From Micrococcales bacterium (lineage in GTDB: Bacteria; Actinomycetota; Actinomycetes; Actinomycetales; Cellulomonadaceae): a DNA stretch of 64,000 nucleotides. Shown piece after piece: positions 51,629 through 60,259 of the stretch (positions within the stretch are counted from its first letter, which is position 1; the number at the start of each line of letters is the position of its first letter). A model generated the notes under the pieces. The model searched no databases, was not told the origin of the DNA, and saw nothing but the letters and a program-made list of their open reading frames with translations. The stretch spans positions 25,468-89,467 of the forward strand of contig WRET01000004.1 in NCBI GenBank assembly GCA_009779195.1. Reading direction: 5' to 3'. A program made the position numbers and the translations under genes.

Positions 51629-52035
51629 CGCGGAGCCGTCCTGGCCGTCGTCGCGCAGGAACCAGCGTACGACCGGTGCAGGCCCAGGGCTGACGTCGGC
51701 GACCCACGCTGCCTTGTCGGCGGTGACGGTGGTGGCTACCTGCGCACGGCGACCCAGTCTGGAGCCAGTACGTCCCGCACGTGCCTGGACGTCAAGGTCC
51801 CACACCCCACCCACCAGTTGAGATGCGACCGTCTCGTCCTGCGCTCTGGCAGCGCAAGACCATCCCTCGAACGGGTGAGTTCTGTCCCAGTATGTCTGTA
51901 GTTCTCCCGAATGCCCCATATCTGTGACAGATCACCCATAAGGTGGTCCCGGAGCGCCGGTGGGTGCCGGCCCGAGGGGATGCACGACTCAAGGAGGGGT
52001 CTTCATGCCGTACCCAAGAACGTGGTGGTTGGTCG
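51629..52035. repeat. Duplicated leader segment, copy A
   Basis: About 400 bases closely match 53894-54264, with long shared runs such as AACCAGCGTACG, TGCCTGGACGTCAAGGTCCC, ATCCCTCGAACGGGTGA and GACAGATCACCCATAAGGTG. Each copy ends at the same ATGCCGTACCCAAGAACGTG start. The common section near 51920 includes the palindrome ATCTGTGACAGAT. The segment probably carries a promoter and a leader; copy A contains about 90 extra internal bases. Confidence 0.8.
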
Positions 52036-52103
52036 CCAGCGCCACCTCCATCCAGATCACCGTCACCGTATCTGTCGTCGACACCTACCGGAGCAGACCA
52101 TGA
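52005..52103 (+). pseudogene. Truncated lipoprotein start / leader peptide (MPYPRTWW...)
   Basis: A 32-codon frame begins MPYPRTWWLVASATSIQI and ends in TGA overlapping the ATG of the next lipoprotein gene (ATGA at 52100). Its first eight codons match the signal peptide start of the lipoprotein gene at 54234, so it is a fused remnant after duplication. The AAGGAGG site precedes it, so it may be translated and couple to the next gene. Confidence 0.55.
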
Positions 52104-52684
52104 CCCCACCCCGCCTCACCCTCGCCGTCACAGCCCTGGCCCTGGCAGCCGTGGCCGTGACCGGGTGCACCAACAAAGATCCCGACCCCGGCCCTCCCCC
52201 CAACCCGCCGACCACCACCACGACCACCTCCACAAAACCCGACCCCAAAAGCGCCGCCGAACGTGCCGCCGTCCAGCGGCTCAAAGACTTCAACGCTGCT
52301 GAGAACCAGCTCGGGCAGTCAGGGTTCGAGCTCGACGACATCAACGCGATCACCGAGTTCATCACCGGCGACTTCACGAGGACCTACCTCAGCCAGCTGT
52401 CGTGGTTGTCGTCGCAGGGCGCCGTGCAGAGGGGGGAGTCGACCATGACCGGCATCAAGGTCGTCGACCACCACGTCGTCGACGACCTTTTCTACGACGA
52501 CCAGCTGACCATCGAGGCATGCAACGACACCACCAGCCTCGACGTTCTCCTGCCTGACGGTTCCTCCGCCATCCCCCCCGACAGAAAGGGCCGGTTCGTC
52601 GTGACCATCACGATGTGGCATTGGGCCGACGAAGACGTGTGGGCTATTGCGGGGTACATCACAGACGGAGGAAGACTATGCTGA
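52100..52684 (+). CDS. Lipoprotein of unknown function
   Basis: This 194-residue protein has a signal sequence with lipobox VAVTGCTN (Cys near residue 22), a Pro/Thr-rich linker (PDPGPPPNPPTTTTTT) and an alpha/beta domain with DFNAAENQLGQSGFELDD and a YLSQLSWL helix, which recalls an NTF2-like or Mce-associated fold. The start is the ATG at 52100 coupled to the short leader frame. It overlaps the next gene by 7 bases. Both are probably surface proteins made together. Confidence 0.7.
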   Translation: MTPPRLTLAVTALALAAVAVTGCTNKDPDPGPPPNPPTTTTTTSTKPDPKSAAERAAVQRLKDFNAAENQLGQSGFELDDINAITEFITGDFTRTYLSQLSWLSSQGAVQRGESTMTGIKVVDHHVVDDLFYDDQLTIEACNDTTSLDVLLPDGSSAIPPDRKGRFVVTITMWHWADEDVWAIAGYITDGGRLC

Positions 52685-53709
52685 CCACCAGGACGAGAAC
52701 CAGGTTGCTCCCGGCCGTGCTGGTCGCGGCACTGCTCGCGTGGGGCGGTCCCGCCTGGGCTGCCAATGACCCCACCCCGACCCCGACCCCCGCTCCTCCG
52801 GGCACCACGATCACCCCGCCCGGCGACAGCGGGGGCGACCCGTCCGGCTACGAGACCAAATTCGGCGTGGACACCCCCGGTTCGGGAGGTTCGGGCTCTG
52901 GCGGTGGCACGTCAGGAGGGTGCAAGGCACCGGCTGGGGACAGCAGCACGGCAAACCTGCCTTACTCGTGCTCGCACGCCTGCTGGTACGTGGACTTCCT
53001 TGGACAAGGCGGCGCTCCTCCTGGCCAGCAGAAAGACTGGACTCCGTCCCCAGAGAACCCCATCGACGGCCACACCGACGGGAAGTACGTCCAGTGCAAG
53101 TATTTCCTGGACAACGGCATGGTGATGACCTCTATGCGCGGTGAGGCCTTCTGGATCGGGCCAGGCGGAGAAGCGGCGGTCGACCCGGCGGTGCTGGCCC
53201 AGCAGGCGATGGCGGCCATGGCCCTGCGGACACCAGAGATCGGGATGACGGGAGGAAGCCCGCCCGACGGTATGCAGATCGTGGGTGTCCCAGCGTGGTT
53301 GTGGGCTGCTGACCCGGGGGAGTCCACCACGCCGGGGGTGGCGGGCGTGGCACCGATCACCAGGTCGGCGTCGGCGGGGGGTGTGACCGTCGAGGCGACA
53401 GGGCGCCTGGACCGCACGGTGTGGTCGATGGGTGACGGGACGACCGTGACGTGCCCAGGCACACGGGCCGCAGGCACACCTTGGCGGTACGGGTACGGCG
53501 GGCAACCGTCGCCCACGTGCGGGCACACCTACCAGCGCACCTCCGCCGGGCAGCCCGGCGAGGCGTTCACCGTCACCGTCACCGCGTACTGGACCATCAC
53601 CTGGTCCGGGGGAGGCCAGTCTGGGACCCTGTCGGTGCAAAGGTCACGGTCCATCCAAAAACGCGTCGGCGAGATCCAGGCCATCCTCGTGCCAGGACCA
53701 GGCACGTGA
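52678..53709 (+). CDS. Secreted protein with Gly/Pro-rich linker and PKD-like part
   Basis: This 343-residue protein has a Sec signal peptide (LLPAVLVAALLAWGGPAWAA) and no lipobox. A low-complexity Pro/Gly/Ser linker (about 35-85) is followed by a domain with four Cys and WYVDFLGQGGAPPGQQ, then a beta-rich part with WSMGDGTTVTCPGTRA that resembles PKD-type folds. It overlaps the previous lipoprotein gene by 7 bases. Function is unknown; a duplicated 18-base unit (AGGACCAGGCACGTGATC/G) spans the stop codon. Confidence 0.7.
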   Translation: MLTTRTRTRLLPAVLVAALLAWGGPAWAANDPTPTPTPAPPGTTITPPGDSGGDPSGYETKFGVDTPGSGGSGSGGGTSGGCKAPAGDSSTANLPYSCSHACWYVDFLGQGGAPPGQQKDWTPSPENPIDGHTDGKYVQCKYFLDNGMVMTSMRGEAFWIGPGGEAAVDPAVLAQQAMAAMALRTPEIGMTGGSPPDGMQIVGVPAWLWAADPGESTTPGVAGVAPITRSASAGGVTVEATGRLDRTVWSMGDGTTVTCPGTRAAGTPWRYGYGGQPSPTCGHTYQRTSAGQPGEAFTVTVTAYWTITWSGGGQSGTLSVQRSRSIQKRVGEIQAILVPGPGT

Positions 53710-54233
53710 TCAGGACCAGGCACGTGATGAGGAACCGCGGCGAGTAGGGCACTGTATATTGCGCGTTGCATCGTGACCGTGCTCGTCGCTCTGGGCCTGG
53801 TCGTCGACGGCGGGTACAAGCGCACCCAGGACGGTGCGTTCCTGTGCCCCCTCAGTTCGTGCGACAGCCCAGCCTCGAGGCAGGTCTTCTGCTCGCGGAG
53901 CCGCCGTCGTGGCCGTCGTCGCGCAGGAACCAGCGTACGGCCGGTGCCGAGGTGCACGAGGTGACCCGGGTCTGCGGCCAGTGTGTCCCCGCACCCGTGC
54001 CTGGACGTCAAGGTCCCACACCCCGCCCGCCCACAGTTGGGGCGTGCCTGTCTCGTCCCGTGCTGGACGACTCTGGTAGCGCAGGCCCATCCCTCGAACG
54101 GGTGACTTCTGTCCTGGTATGTCCGCAGTTCTCACGAATGCCTCACATTTGTGACAGATCACCCATAAGGTGGTTGCGGGGCGCCGGTGGGTGCCGGCCC
54201 CAGGGGAGATGTACGACTCGAGGAGGGTTCTTC
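53710..54233. other. Non-coding stretch holding a gene remnant and the second leader copy
   Basis: No intact gene lies in these 524 bases. They contain the decayed end of a lipoprotein gene (53831-53883) followed by duplicated leader copy B (53894-54264). The long ORF prefix in the track (from 53766) is a chance open frame across both. Confidence 0.65.
53831..53883 (+). pseudogene. Remnant of a lipoprotein gene 3' end
   Basis: Fifty-three bases starting ACGGTGCGTTCCTGTGCCCC match 56911-56961, the 3' part of the intact lipoprotein gene at 55761, with one extra T that shifts the frame after GAFLCP. It is a decayed paralog end. Confidence 0.7.
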
Positions 54234-54264
54234 ATGCCGTACCCAAGAACGTGGCGGTTGGTCG
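53894..54264. repeat. Duplicated leader segment, copy B
   Basis: Homologous to 51629-52035. This copy leads into the intact lipoprotein gene at 54234 (ATGCCGTACCCAAGAACGTG), suggesting that B is the functional promoter/leader and A the derived copy. The palindrome here is ATTTGTGACAGAT. Confidence 0.8.
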
Positions 54265-55742
54265 TGCCTGTTGCGGCCGCCTTGCTCGTGGTCGGCTGTA
54301 CCAGTGGTGCTAGCCCGGAGCCGACCGCCACTGTTGCCCTTGGTGACGCCGCCGAACCCGTGTGGGTCGTACGGGTCGAAGCGATGAGCCAGCCGCACGT
54401 CAAGGACGGTGTTGCGGTCGCCTACCTGGCCGTGCCCAACGGCGAACCTGCCGACCCCGACGCTCTCGTCGGCCACAAGGATCTGGCAGTCGTCGCCTGG
54501 GACGCCGAGAGCGGTGCAGAGCTGTGGCGGCACGATGCTGTCCCGGGTCACATCACCGGATCTGGCAAAGACTACGGTTACGCCCCGTTAATCGACATCA
54601 CCGAGCTCGACGGCTCACAGGTCGTGGACTACCTCGTGCCTGATCCGGACTCCGATGGCACATTGGTGGCGATCGCCGACCTGCGCAGCGGCAAGGAGAC
54701 CCGGTACGGCCCTACGGTGTGGGCGACCAGCCGCCCGTACAGCTGCGACTCTGACCCCTGGCGCGGGGTTTGCCTGACCGGCACGTTCGCAGGAGAGGCC
54801 GACGCCCACGAGATTGAGCTCGATCTGACGTCGGCGGCGCTGGTCGCGGTTCCCGACCTGACACCGGCCAATCCTGTGCCCGACGGTGCTGAACAGCTGG
54901 GCGCTGGTCTCTTCTTCGCCGACGGCCAGCTGGGGTACGCCGACGACCTCGACGAGGTCAGGTGGACCCGCCCGTACGAGGACGTGCTCGGGCCCGGGTC
55001 GAGTCCCCAAGGCATCACCGGCTGGGTGGACCGGCACGACGGCCTGCTCGTCGGTCTTGGCTCGGTGTCGACCGAGATCGCCGGGGAGTACGACGCGTCC
55101 ACCGTGATGCGGACAGTCGTGCTGTCGGCCGAGACTGGCGAGACGGTGGCGTCGGTCCCAGGGATGCCGTGCTCCGGGCGCTGGTCGTATTCGGACGTTG
55201 CTCTCACAGTGTGCGTGGAGACGGGCACCGTGACCTTCCCCGGGGATGGGTCGAGAAAGCTGACGTACACCGACCACCAGCGCTACGTAGTCGGCATCGA
55301 CATGAAGACGGGGGAGCAGAAGTGGCGTCTGCCAGCCCAGGGCGCAGAGCCAGTGACCGATGACAGCTCATTCGTCTCGGACTACCCGTATGTCCACAAC
55401 GGCTCGTACCTCGTCATGGGCTGGTCCGCGCAGCTGCGGGTTGTGGACACCCTGACCGGTGCGGTGTCCGACCTCCCCAGCGACGCAGTGTTCTTGTGCT
55501 GGTCGCCATGGGACCGTGCCTACAGCACGTCGCTGGTTGTCGGCGGTGCTGACAGCGTGTCGCTGGAGTTCGAGCGCAGTGTGGTCGAGGTTTGCGACGT
55601 CGACGGGATGCCCACCGAATCACCGTGGCCGGGGTACTTTGTCAGGGCCGCCTTTTTTAGTGACAGGGATTTTGACGGCCGAGATGATGACGGCTTGTAC
55701 ATCGTCGCCGGACCCGGGCAGGTCGCCGCCTTCCGCCTGTAA
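54234..55742 (+). CDS. Beta-propeller (PQQ-like) lipoprotein, copy 1
   Basis: This 502-residue protein has a lipoprotein signal (VPVAAALLVVGCTS) and a chain of beta-propeller blades with SGAELWRHDAV, RSGKETRYGP, and TGEQKWRLPA, the spacing seen in PQQ-like/YncE propellers. Paired Cys occur in the loops. It is probably a surface-exposed binding protein without enzyme motifs. Ribosome site AGGAGGG precedes the ATG. A paralog follows. Confidence 0.75.
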   Translation: MPYPRTWRLVVPVAAALLVVGCTSGASPEPTATVALGDAAEPVWVVRVEAMSQPHVKDGVAVAYLAVPNGEPADPDALVGHKDLAVVAWDAESGAELWRHDAVPGHITGSGKDYGYAPLIDITELDGSQVVDYLVPDPDSDGTLVAIADLRSGKETRYGPTVWATSRPYSCDSDPWRGVCLTGTFAGEADAHEIELDLTSAALVAVPDLTPANPVPDGAEQLGAGLFFADGQLGYADDLDEVRWTRPYEDVLGPGSSPQGITGWVDRHDGLLVGLGSVSTEIAGEYDASTVMRTVVLSAETGETVASVPGMPCSGRWSYSDVALTVCVETGTVTFPGDGSRKLTYTDHQRYVVGIDMKTGEQKWRLPAQGAEPVTDDSSFVSDYPYVHNGSYLVMGWSAQLRVVDTLTGAVSDLPSDAVFLCWSPWDRAYSTSLVVGGADSVSLEFERSVVEVCDVDGMPTESPWPGYFVRAAFFSDRDFDGRDDDGLYIVAGPGQVAAFRL

Positions 55743-55760
55743 CGCACAAGGAGAATAACG

Positions 55761-57116
55761 ATGCTGCGCAAGAAAAGAACGTTGGTTTGTGTCGGCCTGC
55801 TCGCGAGCCTGGTCCTGGTGGGATGCACGAAGAGCAGCGATCCCCAACCGTCTGTTTCCGCTGGTGCACACGAGCTGGCAAACCCGGTGTGGTCGGTGCG
55901 TACCCAGGCGGTTGAGCAGCCCGAGCTGGTGGACGGGCTGCTGCTGGGAGAGGTGTTCGACCCAGACTCGCTGGTCGGTGCGTCGGTGGTCGTCTGGGAC
56001 GATTCTGGCAAGCAGTTGTGGAGCCACGACGGCAGAGCGCACGTGGCCTTCGATATCGGCTCAGCCATGAAGGTGGGTTATCTCGTGTACCGCTCGGAAA
56101 CGTGGTCGGTGGCCGTGGCGGACCTGCGCACCGGTACTGAGTCGCTGGTAGCGATGCCCGGAGGCCGACGGGCTGACGGACTGCAGAAGTGCGACGAGAG
56201 CGTGTGCGTCGACACCTGGCACGAGGAGTACTCAGAGTGGTCGCGGCTGGACACCGCGTCGATGACACTGGTCTCCACCGGGTGGCCCTCCACCTATGAC
56301 TATCCAGATGGGATCGCGCTGGAATCCGGCTCCGTCAGTTATGAAGGTGATAGCCGAGTTGGCGCCTGGGTCCGTCCCTACGCCGAGATGTTCGAGACGG
56401 AATCCACGTGGTTCTCTGTCAGGCACGTGTCGGTTCTGTTGGCATGGTACGGCGACCGGGAGGTGCTGCTCGGGACCACGTCGGCTGTGCCGCTTGATCT
56501 TGAGTTCGACCGCAGCCATGAATACGCGACCGCAGGTTTTGCGCCTGACGGCACCACCGTGTGGAAAACCTATGGCCGTCCTTGTTCTGCAGGCGAGGGG
56601 GGCTGGACCAGTGGTGGCATCCAGGTCTTGTGCGTCAGCACCGGAACCACGACGTACACCACCACCACCCAGCCGGGGTCGATGCACATCGAGCCGACGA
56701 CCGACGACAACGGGAACTACTGGGTCGGCATCGACGTGCGCACCGGGGAGCAAAAGTGGCGGTTCCCGCAGGAAGGTACGCTTGCCACTCCGACGAACCC
56801 CACGCAGTACGCACCGGTCGTTGACGACGGCTATGTCCTGGCTGCGGCTGACGACGGCAACTTCCTGGTGGACGTCACCACCGGAAACGCTGAACCTCTC
56901 GACCCCGACGGTGCGTTCCTGTGCCCCCAGTTCGTGCGACAGACCAGCCCCGAGGCAGGGACGGTCTTCCGCAACGTCCGCCGCGTCTGCAATGTCGACG
57001 GCAACCCCGTCGTCGCATCCTGGAACGCCGCCTGGGTCCGCCTCACCGGTGTCACCGACGGCAAGGGCAGGTACTACGTTGCGACCGCCAGCCAGCTGGT
57101 CGCCTTCGACCTGTGA
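55761..57116 (+). CDS. Beta-propeller (PQQ-like) lipoprotein, copy 2
   Basis: This 451-residue protein has a lipobox LVLVGCTKS and propeller units such as GKQLWSHDG, RTGTESLVAMP and TGEQKWRFPQ. It is paralogous to the preceding lipoprotein but lacks a few blades. AAGGAGAATAACG precedes the ATG. Its 3' end exists as a decayed copy at 53831. Confidence 0.75.
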   Translation: MLRKKRTLVCVGLLASLVLVGCTKSSDPQPSVSAGAHELANPVWSVRTQAVEQPELVDGLLLGEVFDPDSLVGASVVVWDDSGKQLWSHDGRAHVAFDIGSAMKVGYLVYRSETWSVAVADLRTGTESLVAMPGGRRADGLQKCDESVCVDTWHEEYSEWSRLDTASMTLVSTGWPSTYDYPDGIALESGSVSYEGDSRVGAWVRPYAEMFETESTWFSVRHVSVLLAWYGDREVLLGTTSAVPLDLEFDRSHEYATAGFAPDGTTVWKTYGRPCSAGEGGWTSGGIQVLCVSTGTTTYTTTTQPGSMHIEPTTDDNGNYWVGIDVRTGEQKWRFPQEGTLATPTNPTQYAPVVDDGYVLAAADDGNFLVDVTTGNAEPLDPDGAFLCPQFVRQTSPEAGTVFRNVRRVCNVDGNPVVASWNAAWVRLTGVTDGKGRYYVATASQLVAFDL

Positions 57117-57166
57117 GTGACGCGGAGACCAGCATGAGCGCTGGTCTGGCGGCTGATGTGCAACCC

Positions 57167-57196
57167 TTGCGGCGTTTTACCGTACAGCACTATCCT
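57167..57196 (+). promoter_or_regulatory. Promoter of the DUF1778-GNAT pair
   Basis: TTGCGG (57167-57172) and TATCCT (57191-57196) are 18 bases apart. The ATG lies six bases after the -10, so transcription is leaderless. Confidence 0.5.
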
Positions 57197-57202
57197 CGTG
57201 GT

Positions 57203-57469
57203 ATGGCAGAGAAGACGGCACGGCTGGACCTGCGTATGTCGCCAGAGCACAAGCGCCTGCTGGAGCAGGCTGCGCGGCTGACGGGTTCGACTGTTGCCGG
57301 GTACGCGGTGGCGCACCTGGTCGAGGCGGCTTCGACGACGGTGGCCAGGTCGCAGACCATGACCCTCGACGCCGCGTCGTGGGACGTGTTCGTCGCCGCC
57401 CTCGACGCACCAGACGACGAAGCCTTCGCAGCTGTGCGCACGATGATCCCCGTGTGGGACAGGACGTGA
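57203..57469 (+). CDS. DUF1778 family antitoxin (TacA-like)
   Basis: This 88-residue protein starts with a ribbon-helix-helix-like segment AEKTARLDLRMSPEHKRLLEQAARLTG and ends in a disordered toxin-binding tail (DVFVAALDAPDDEAFAAV). DUF1778 antitoxins neutralise a partner GNAT toxin, whose gene follows with a 4-base overlap (GTGA). The ATG at 57203 fits. Confidence 0.88.
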   Translation: MAEKTARLDLRMSPEHKRLLEQAARLTGSTVAGYAVAHLVEAASTTVARSQTMTLDAASWDVFVAALDAPDDEAFAAVRTMIPVWDRT

Positions 57470-57945
57470 GGCTCACCCCGCCACGGCCGATCGCCCCTAC
57501 CGATGACCTGACCCGTTTCGTGTGCGGCCAAGCAACGCTCGACACGTGGCTGCGCGACCACGCCCTGCGCGCTGAGAAAGAACGCACAGCCCGCACCTAC
57601 GTCGTCTTCGACGCTGAAGCCGCGCTGCTCGCTGGTTTCTACTGCCTGGCGTCGTACTCGGTCGAGCGTGCCACGATCGGCGGTGGCGCTCTTGCCCGCA
57701 ACACCCCACGGCGGGTCCCCGTGGTTCTGCTCGGACGCCTCGCTGTGCACACCGACTACCAGGGTTACGGCCTCGGTGCGTCGATGCTCCACGACGCGAT
57801 CGTCCGCGCGACCGACGTCTGCGACCGAATCGGCTCGCGAGCCCTGGTCGCCGACGCCATCGACGACCAGGCAGCCGCCTTCTACCAGCACCACGGTTTC
57901 CGCCCTTTCCCCGCCGACCCCCTCGTTCTCTTCCACCGCCTGTGA
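57466..57945 (+). CDS. GNAT family acetyltransferase toxin (TacT-like)
   Basis: This 159-residue protein has the GNAT fold with the acetyl-CoA loop VVLLGRLAVHTDYQGYGLGASML and the catalytic Tyr in AAAFYQHHGFRPFP. TacT-type toxins acetylate aminoacyl-tRNA and block translation. The start is the GTG at 57466, overlapping the antitoxin stop. Confidence 0.88.
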   Translation: MRLTPPRPIAPTDDLTRFVCGQATLDTWLRDHALRAEKERTARTYVVFDAEAALLAGFYCLASYSVERATIGGGALARNTPRRVPVVLLGRLAVHTDYQGYGLGASMLHDAIVRATDVCDRIGSRALVADAIDDQAAAFYQHHGFRPFPADPLVLFHRL

Positions 57946-58154
57946 CAGCGAGGTGTGCCACGAGTTGGCGGAGTACCGTGCCATGGCCCGGCCACTGCTG
58001 CGGTGCGGTCTTGACGGTTGTGCCAGGTGGGGGCGGGCCAGGGCGGGGTGGTCGTCGACCAGAGCGGGCCGACGGCTCGACCTGACGAGGTCATTGCCCG
58101 TGGGCCTGCGGCCGGGAGGATGACCACTGCGACCACCGCCTGCACCCAGGTGGG

Positions 58155-58160
58155 TACAGT
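58155..58160 (+). promoter_or_regulatory. Putative -10 of menB
   Basis: TACAGT lies 6 bases before the GTG at 58167, as in a leaderless transcript. No clear -35 is visible in the 220-base gap after the toxin gene, which otherwise holds nothing. Confidence 0.35.
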
Positions 58161-58166
58161 GTGGGC

Positions 58167-59090
58167 GTGACGGCTCTCGACGGTGTGTCTGCCACGTTCG
58201 ACCCAGCGCGGTGGCGGGAGGTGGACGGGTTCGACGACCTCACCGACACCACTTACCACCGGGGGTGCGCCGACGGGCAGGACCTGCCGGTCGTGCGGGT
58301 GGCGTTCGACCGGCCGCTGGTGCGTAACGCGTTCCGCCCGCACACGGTTGACGAGCTGTACCGGGTGCTCGACCACGCCCGGCAGACCACCGCGGTGGGA
58401 ACGGTGCTGCTCACCGGCAACGGGCCGTCGCCCAAGGACGGTGGGTGGGCGTTCTGCTCAGGCGGGGACCAGCGCATCCGCGGACGCGACGGTTACAAGT
58501 ACGGTGACGACGACGGGCACGTAGACGCCGGGCGCGCCGGGCGCCTGCACATCTTGGAGGTCCAACGTCTGGTGCGGACCATGCCGAAAGTCGTCGTCGC
58601 CCTGGTCAACGGGTGGGCGGCCGGGGGAGGGCACTCGTTGCACGTCGTGGCCGACCTGACGATCGCCTCGCGCCAGCACGCCCGGTTCATGCAGACCGAC
58701 GCGAACGTCGGGTCGTTCGACGCCGGGTACGGCTCTGCGCTGCTCGCCCGGCAGGTCGGGCAAAAACGCGCACGGGAGATCTTCTTCCTCGCCCGCGAGT
58801 ATTCTGCCGAGCAGGCGTACGCCTGGGGTGCGGTCAACGACGTTGTCGACCACGACGACCTGGAGGCGGCCGGGTGCGAATACGCGCGCATCATCGCCAC
58901 CAAATCACCGCAAGCGGTCCGGATGCTGAAGTTCGCCCTCAACGCCGCTGACGACGGTATTGCTGGCCTGCAGGTGTTCGCCGGGGAGGCGACGCGCCTG
59001 GCGTACACCACAGACGAAGCCGTCGAAGGCCGTGACGCCTTCTTGGAACGTCGCGACCCGGACTGGTCGTCGTTCGGATGGGCTTATTGA
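58167..59090 (+). CDS. menB: 1,4-dihydroxy-2-naphthoyl-CoA synthase
   Basis: This 307-residue crotonase-fold enzyme cyclises OSB-CoA in menaquinone synthesis. MenB markers are GWAFCSGGDQRIRGRDGYKY, the oxyanion-hole VNGWAAGGGHSLHVVADLTIAS, QTDANVGSFDAGYGSALLARQVG, and the C-terminal RDPDWSSFGWAY. Start GTG 58167 (or 58161). It is separated from menA/menE by about 9 kb and on the other strand. Confidence 0.95.
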   Translation: MTALDGVSATFDPARWREVDGFDDLTDTTYHRGCADGQDLPVVRVAFDRPLVRNAFRPHTVDELYRVLDHARQTTAVGTVLLTGNGPSPKDGGWAFCSGGDQRIRGRDGYKYGDDDGHVDAGRAGRLHILEVQRLVRTMPKVVVALVNGWAAGGGHSLHVVADLTIASRQHARFMQTDANVGSFDAGYGSALLARQVGQKRAREIFFLAREYSAEQAYAWGAVNDVVDHDDLEAAGCEYARIIATKSPQAVRMLKFALNAADDGIAGLQVFAGEATRLAYTTDEAVEGRDAFLERRDPDWSSFGWAY

Positions 59091-60226
59091 TGATGAGAAT
59101 CATGTGGATTCCGGCTATGCTTTTCAGTGCGATGGTGGCGCTGTGGATAGTCGTCGGTGTGAACGTCTATGTCGCAGCGAGGGTGTACCAGTGGCTCCGC
59201 CTGGTGTTCTCGAAGCTGAGGCTGAAGGTCTTCGTGGTGGCGTACGCATGTGTCGCGGTCATCATGATCGTCAGCTTCCTGCCGTTGCGCGCCACGCTCG
59301 GGTGGATAGGCGGCGTCGGGACAGGCCTTTTCTTGTACCTGCTCATGATGATCGTCGTGGTGGACCTGGTCGTGCTGGTCGGACGGCTGGTTCGGCTCGT
59401 CCCCAAACCCGTCCCGGCCGCTGTGCGTCTCGCGTCAGGGCTGGTCGCAGCGGTGACGGCGCTGAGCCTGGTCGGATATGGCCTGTACAACGTGCACCAG
59501 GTCCACCACGTCGCCTACGACGTGACCATCGACGACGCAGAATTTGCTGGAATGCGGATCGTTATGATCAGCGACCTGCACCTGGGCGCCGCGGGCTCAG
59601 AAGCGAACCTGGCCCGTGTCGTCACCGAGGTCAATGCCGCCAAACCCGACCTGGTCTGCATCGTCGGTGACACGTTCAACGATTCCTACAACGACATCAA
59701 AGACCCCGGCCGTGCGATCGAGCTGTTCGCCTCTATCAACTCGACGTACGGCACGTACGCGAGCCTGGGCAACCATGACGCCGGGCCGACACTCGACAAG
59801 ATGATCGGCCTGCTCGACAAAGCCGGTGTGGTCCTGCTCACCGAAGAGCACGTCGTCATCGACGACCGTCTCGTCCTCGTCGGCCGGGCTGACAGGTCCT
59901 GGGCTGACGCCCCCGACCGCAAACCCACGAGCACAGTCCTCGCTGGCCTCGACCCCGCCCTGCCCGTCGTCGTCATGGACCACAACCCGTCGAACATCAC
60001 CGACTACGACACGAGCGTCGACCTCATCGTGTGCGGCCACACCCACCGCGGCCAGTTTTTCCCTGTGAACATCATGACGATGCTTTCCTACCCCATCGAC
60101 TATGGCCACCGGACCCGGGCCCCCCAAGTCATCGTCACTTCCGGCGCCGGCACCTGGGGAATCCCCCTGCGCATCGGCAGCAACAGCGAAGTCGTCACCA
60201 TCAACGTCCACGGCACTGGACACTAG
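59090..60226 (+). CDS. Membrane metallophosphoesterase (YkuE-like), copy 2
   Basis: This 378-residue paralog of the gene at 50468 has the same layout: N-terminal helices (about 1-150), then VMISDLHLGA, VCIVGDTFNDS, ASLGNHDAG, CGHTHRGQFFP and VTSGAGTWGIPLR. The start is taken at the ATG at 59090, overlapping the menB stop (TGATG); the ATG at 59093 or 59078 could also be used. It is probably co-transcribed with menB. Confidence 0.88.
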   Translation: MMRIMWIPAMLFSAMVALWIVVGVNVYVAARVYQWLRLVFSKLRLKVFVVAYACVAVIMIVSFLPLRATLGWIGGVGTGLFLYLLMMIVVVDLVVLVGRLVRLVPKPVPAAVRLASGLVAAVTALSLVGYGLYNVHQVHHVAYDVTIDDAEFAGMRIVMISDLHLGAAGSEANLARVVTEVNAAKPDLVCIVGDTFNDSYNDIKDPGRAIELFASINSTYGTYASLGNHDAGPTLDKMIGLLDKAGVVLLTEEHVVIDDRLVLVGRADRSWADAPDRKPTSTVLAGLDPALPVVVMDHNPSNITDYDTSVDLIVCGHTHRGQFFPVNIMTMLSYPIDYGHRTRAPQVIVTSGAGTWGIPLRIGSNSEVVTINVHGTGH

Positions 60227-60259
60227 CTAGGCGTCACCCCCCGGACAGCCCGGCCACGG

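Noticed and set aside
51581-51919. N-terminal 113-residue extension of metallophosphoesterase copy 1
   Set aside because: The paralog at 59090 lacks it, and this DNA is a leader segment duplicated near 53894 where it is not coding.
53766-54233. N-terminal extension of the beta-propeller lipoprotein
   Set aside because: The signal peptide starts at 54234; upstream is a decayed gene end plus the duplicated leader.
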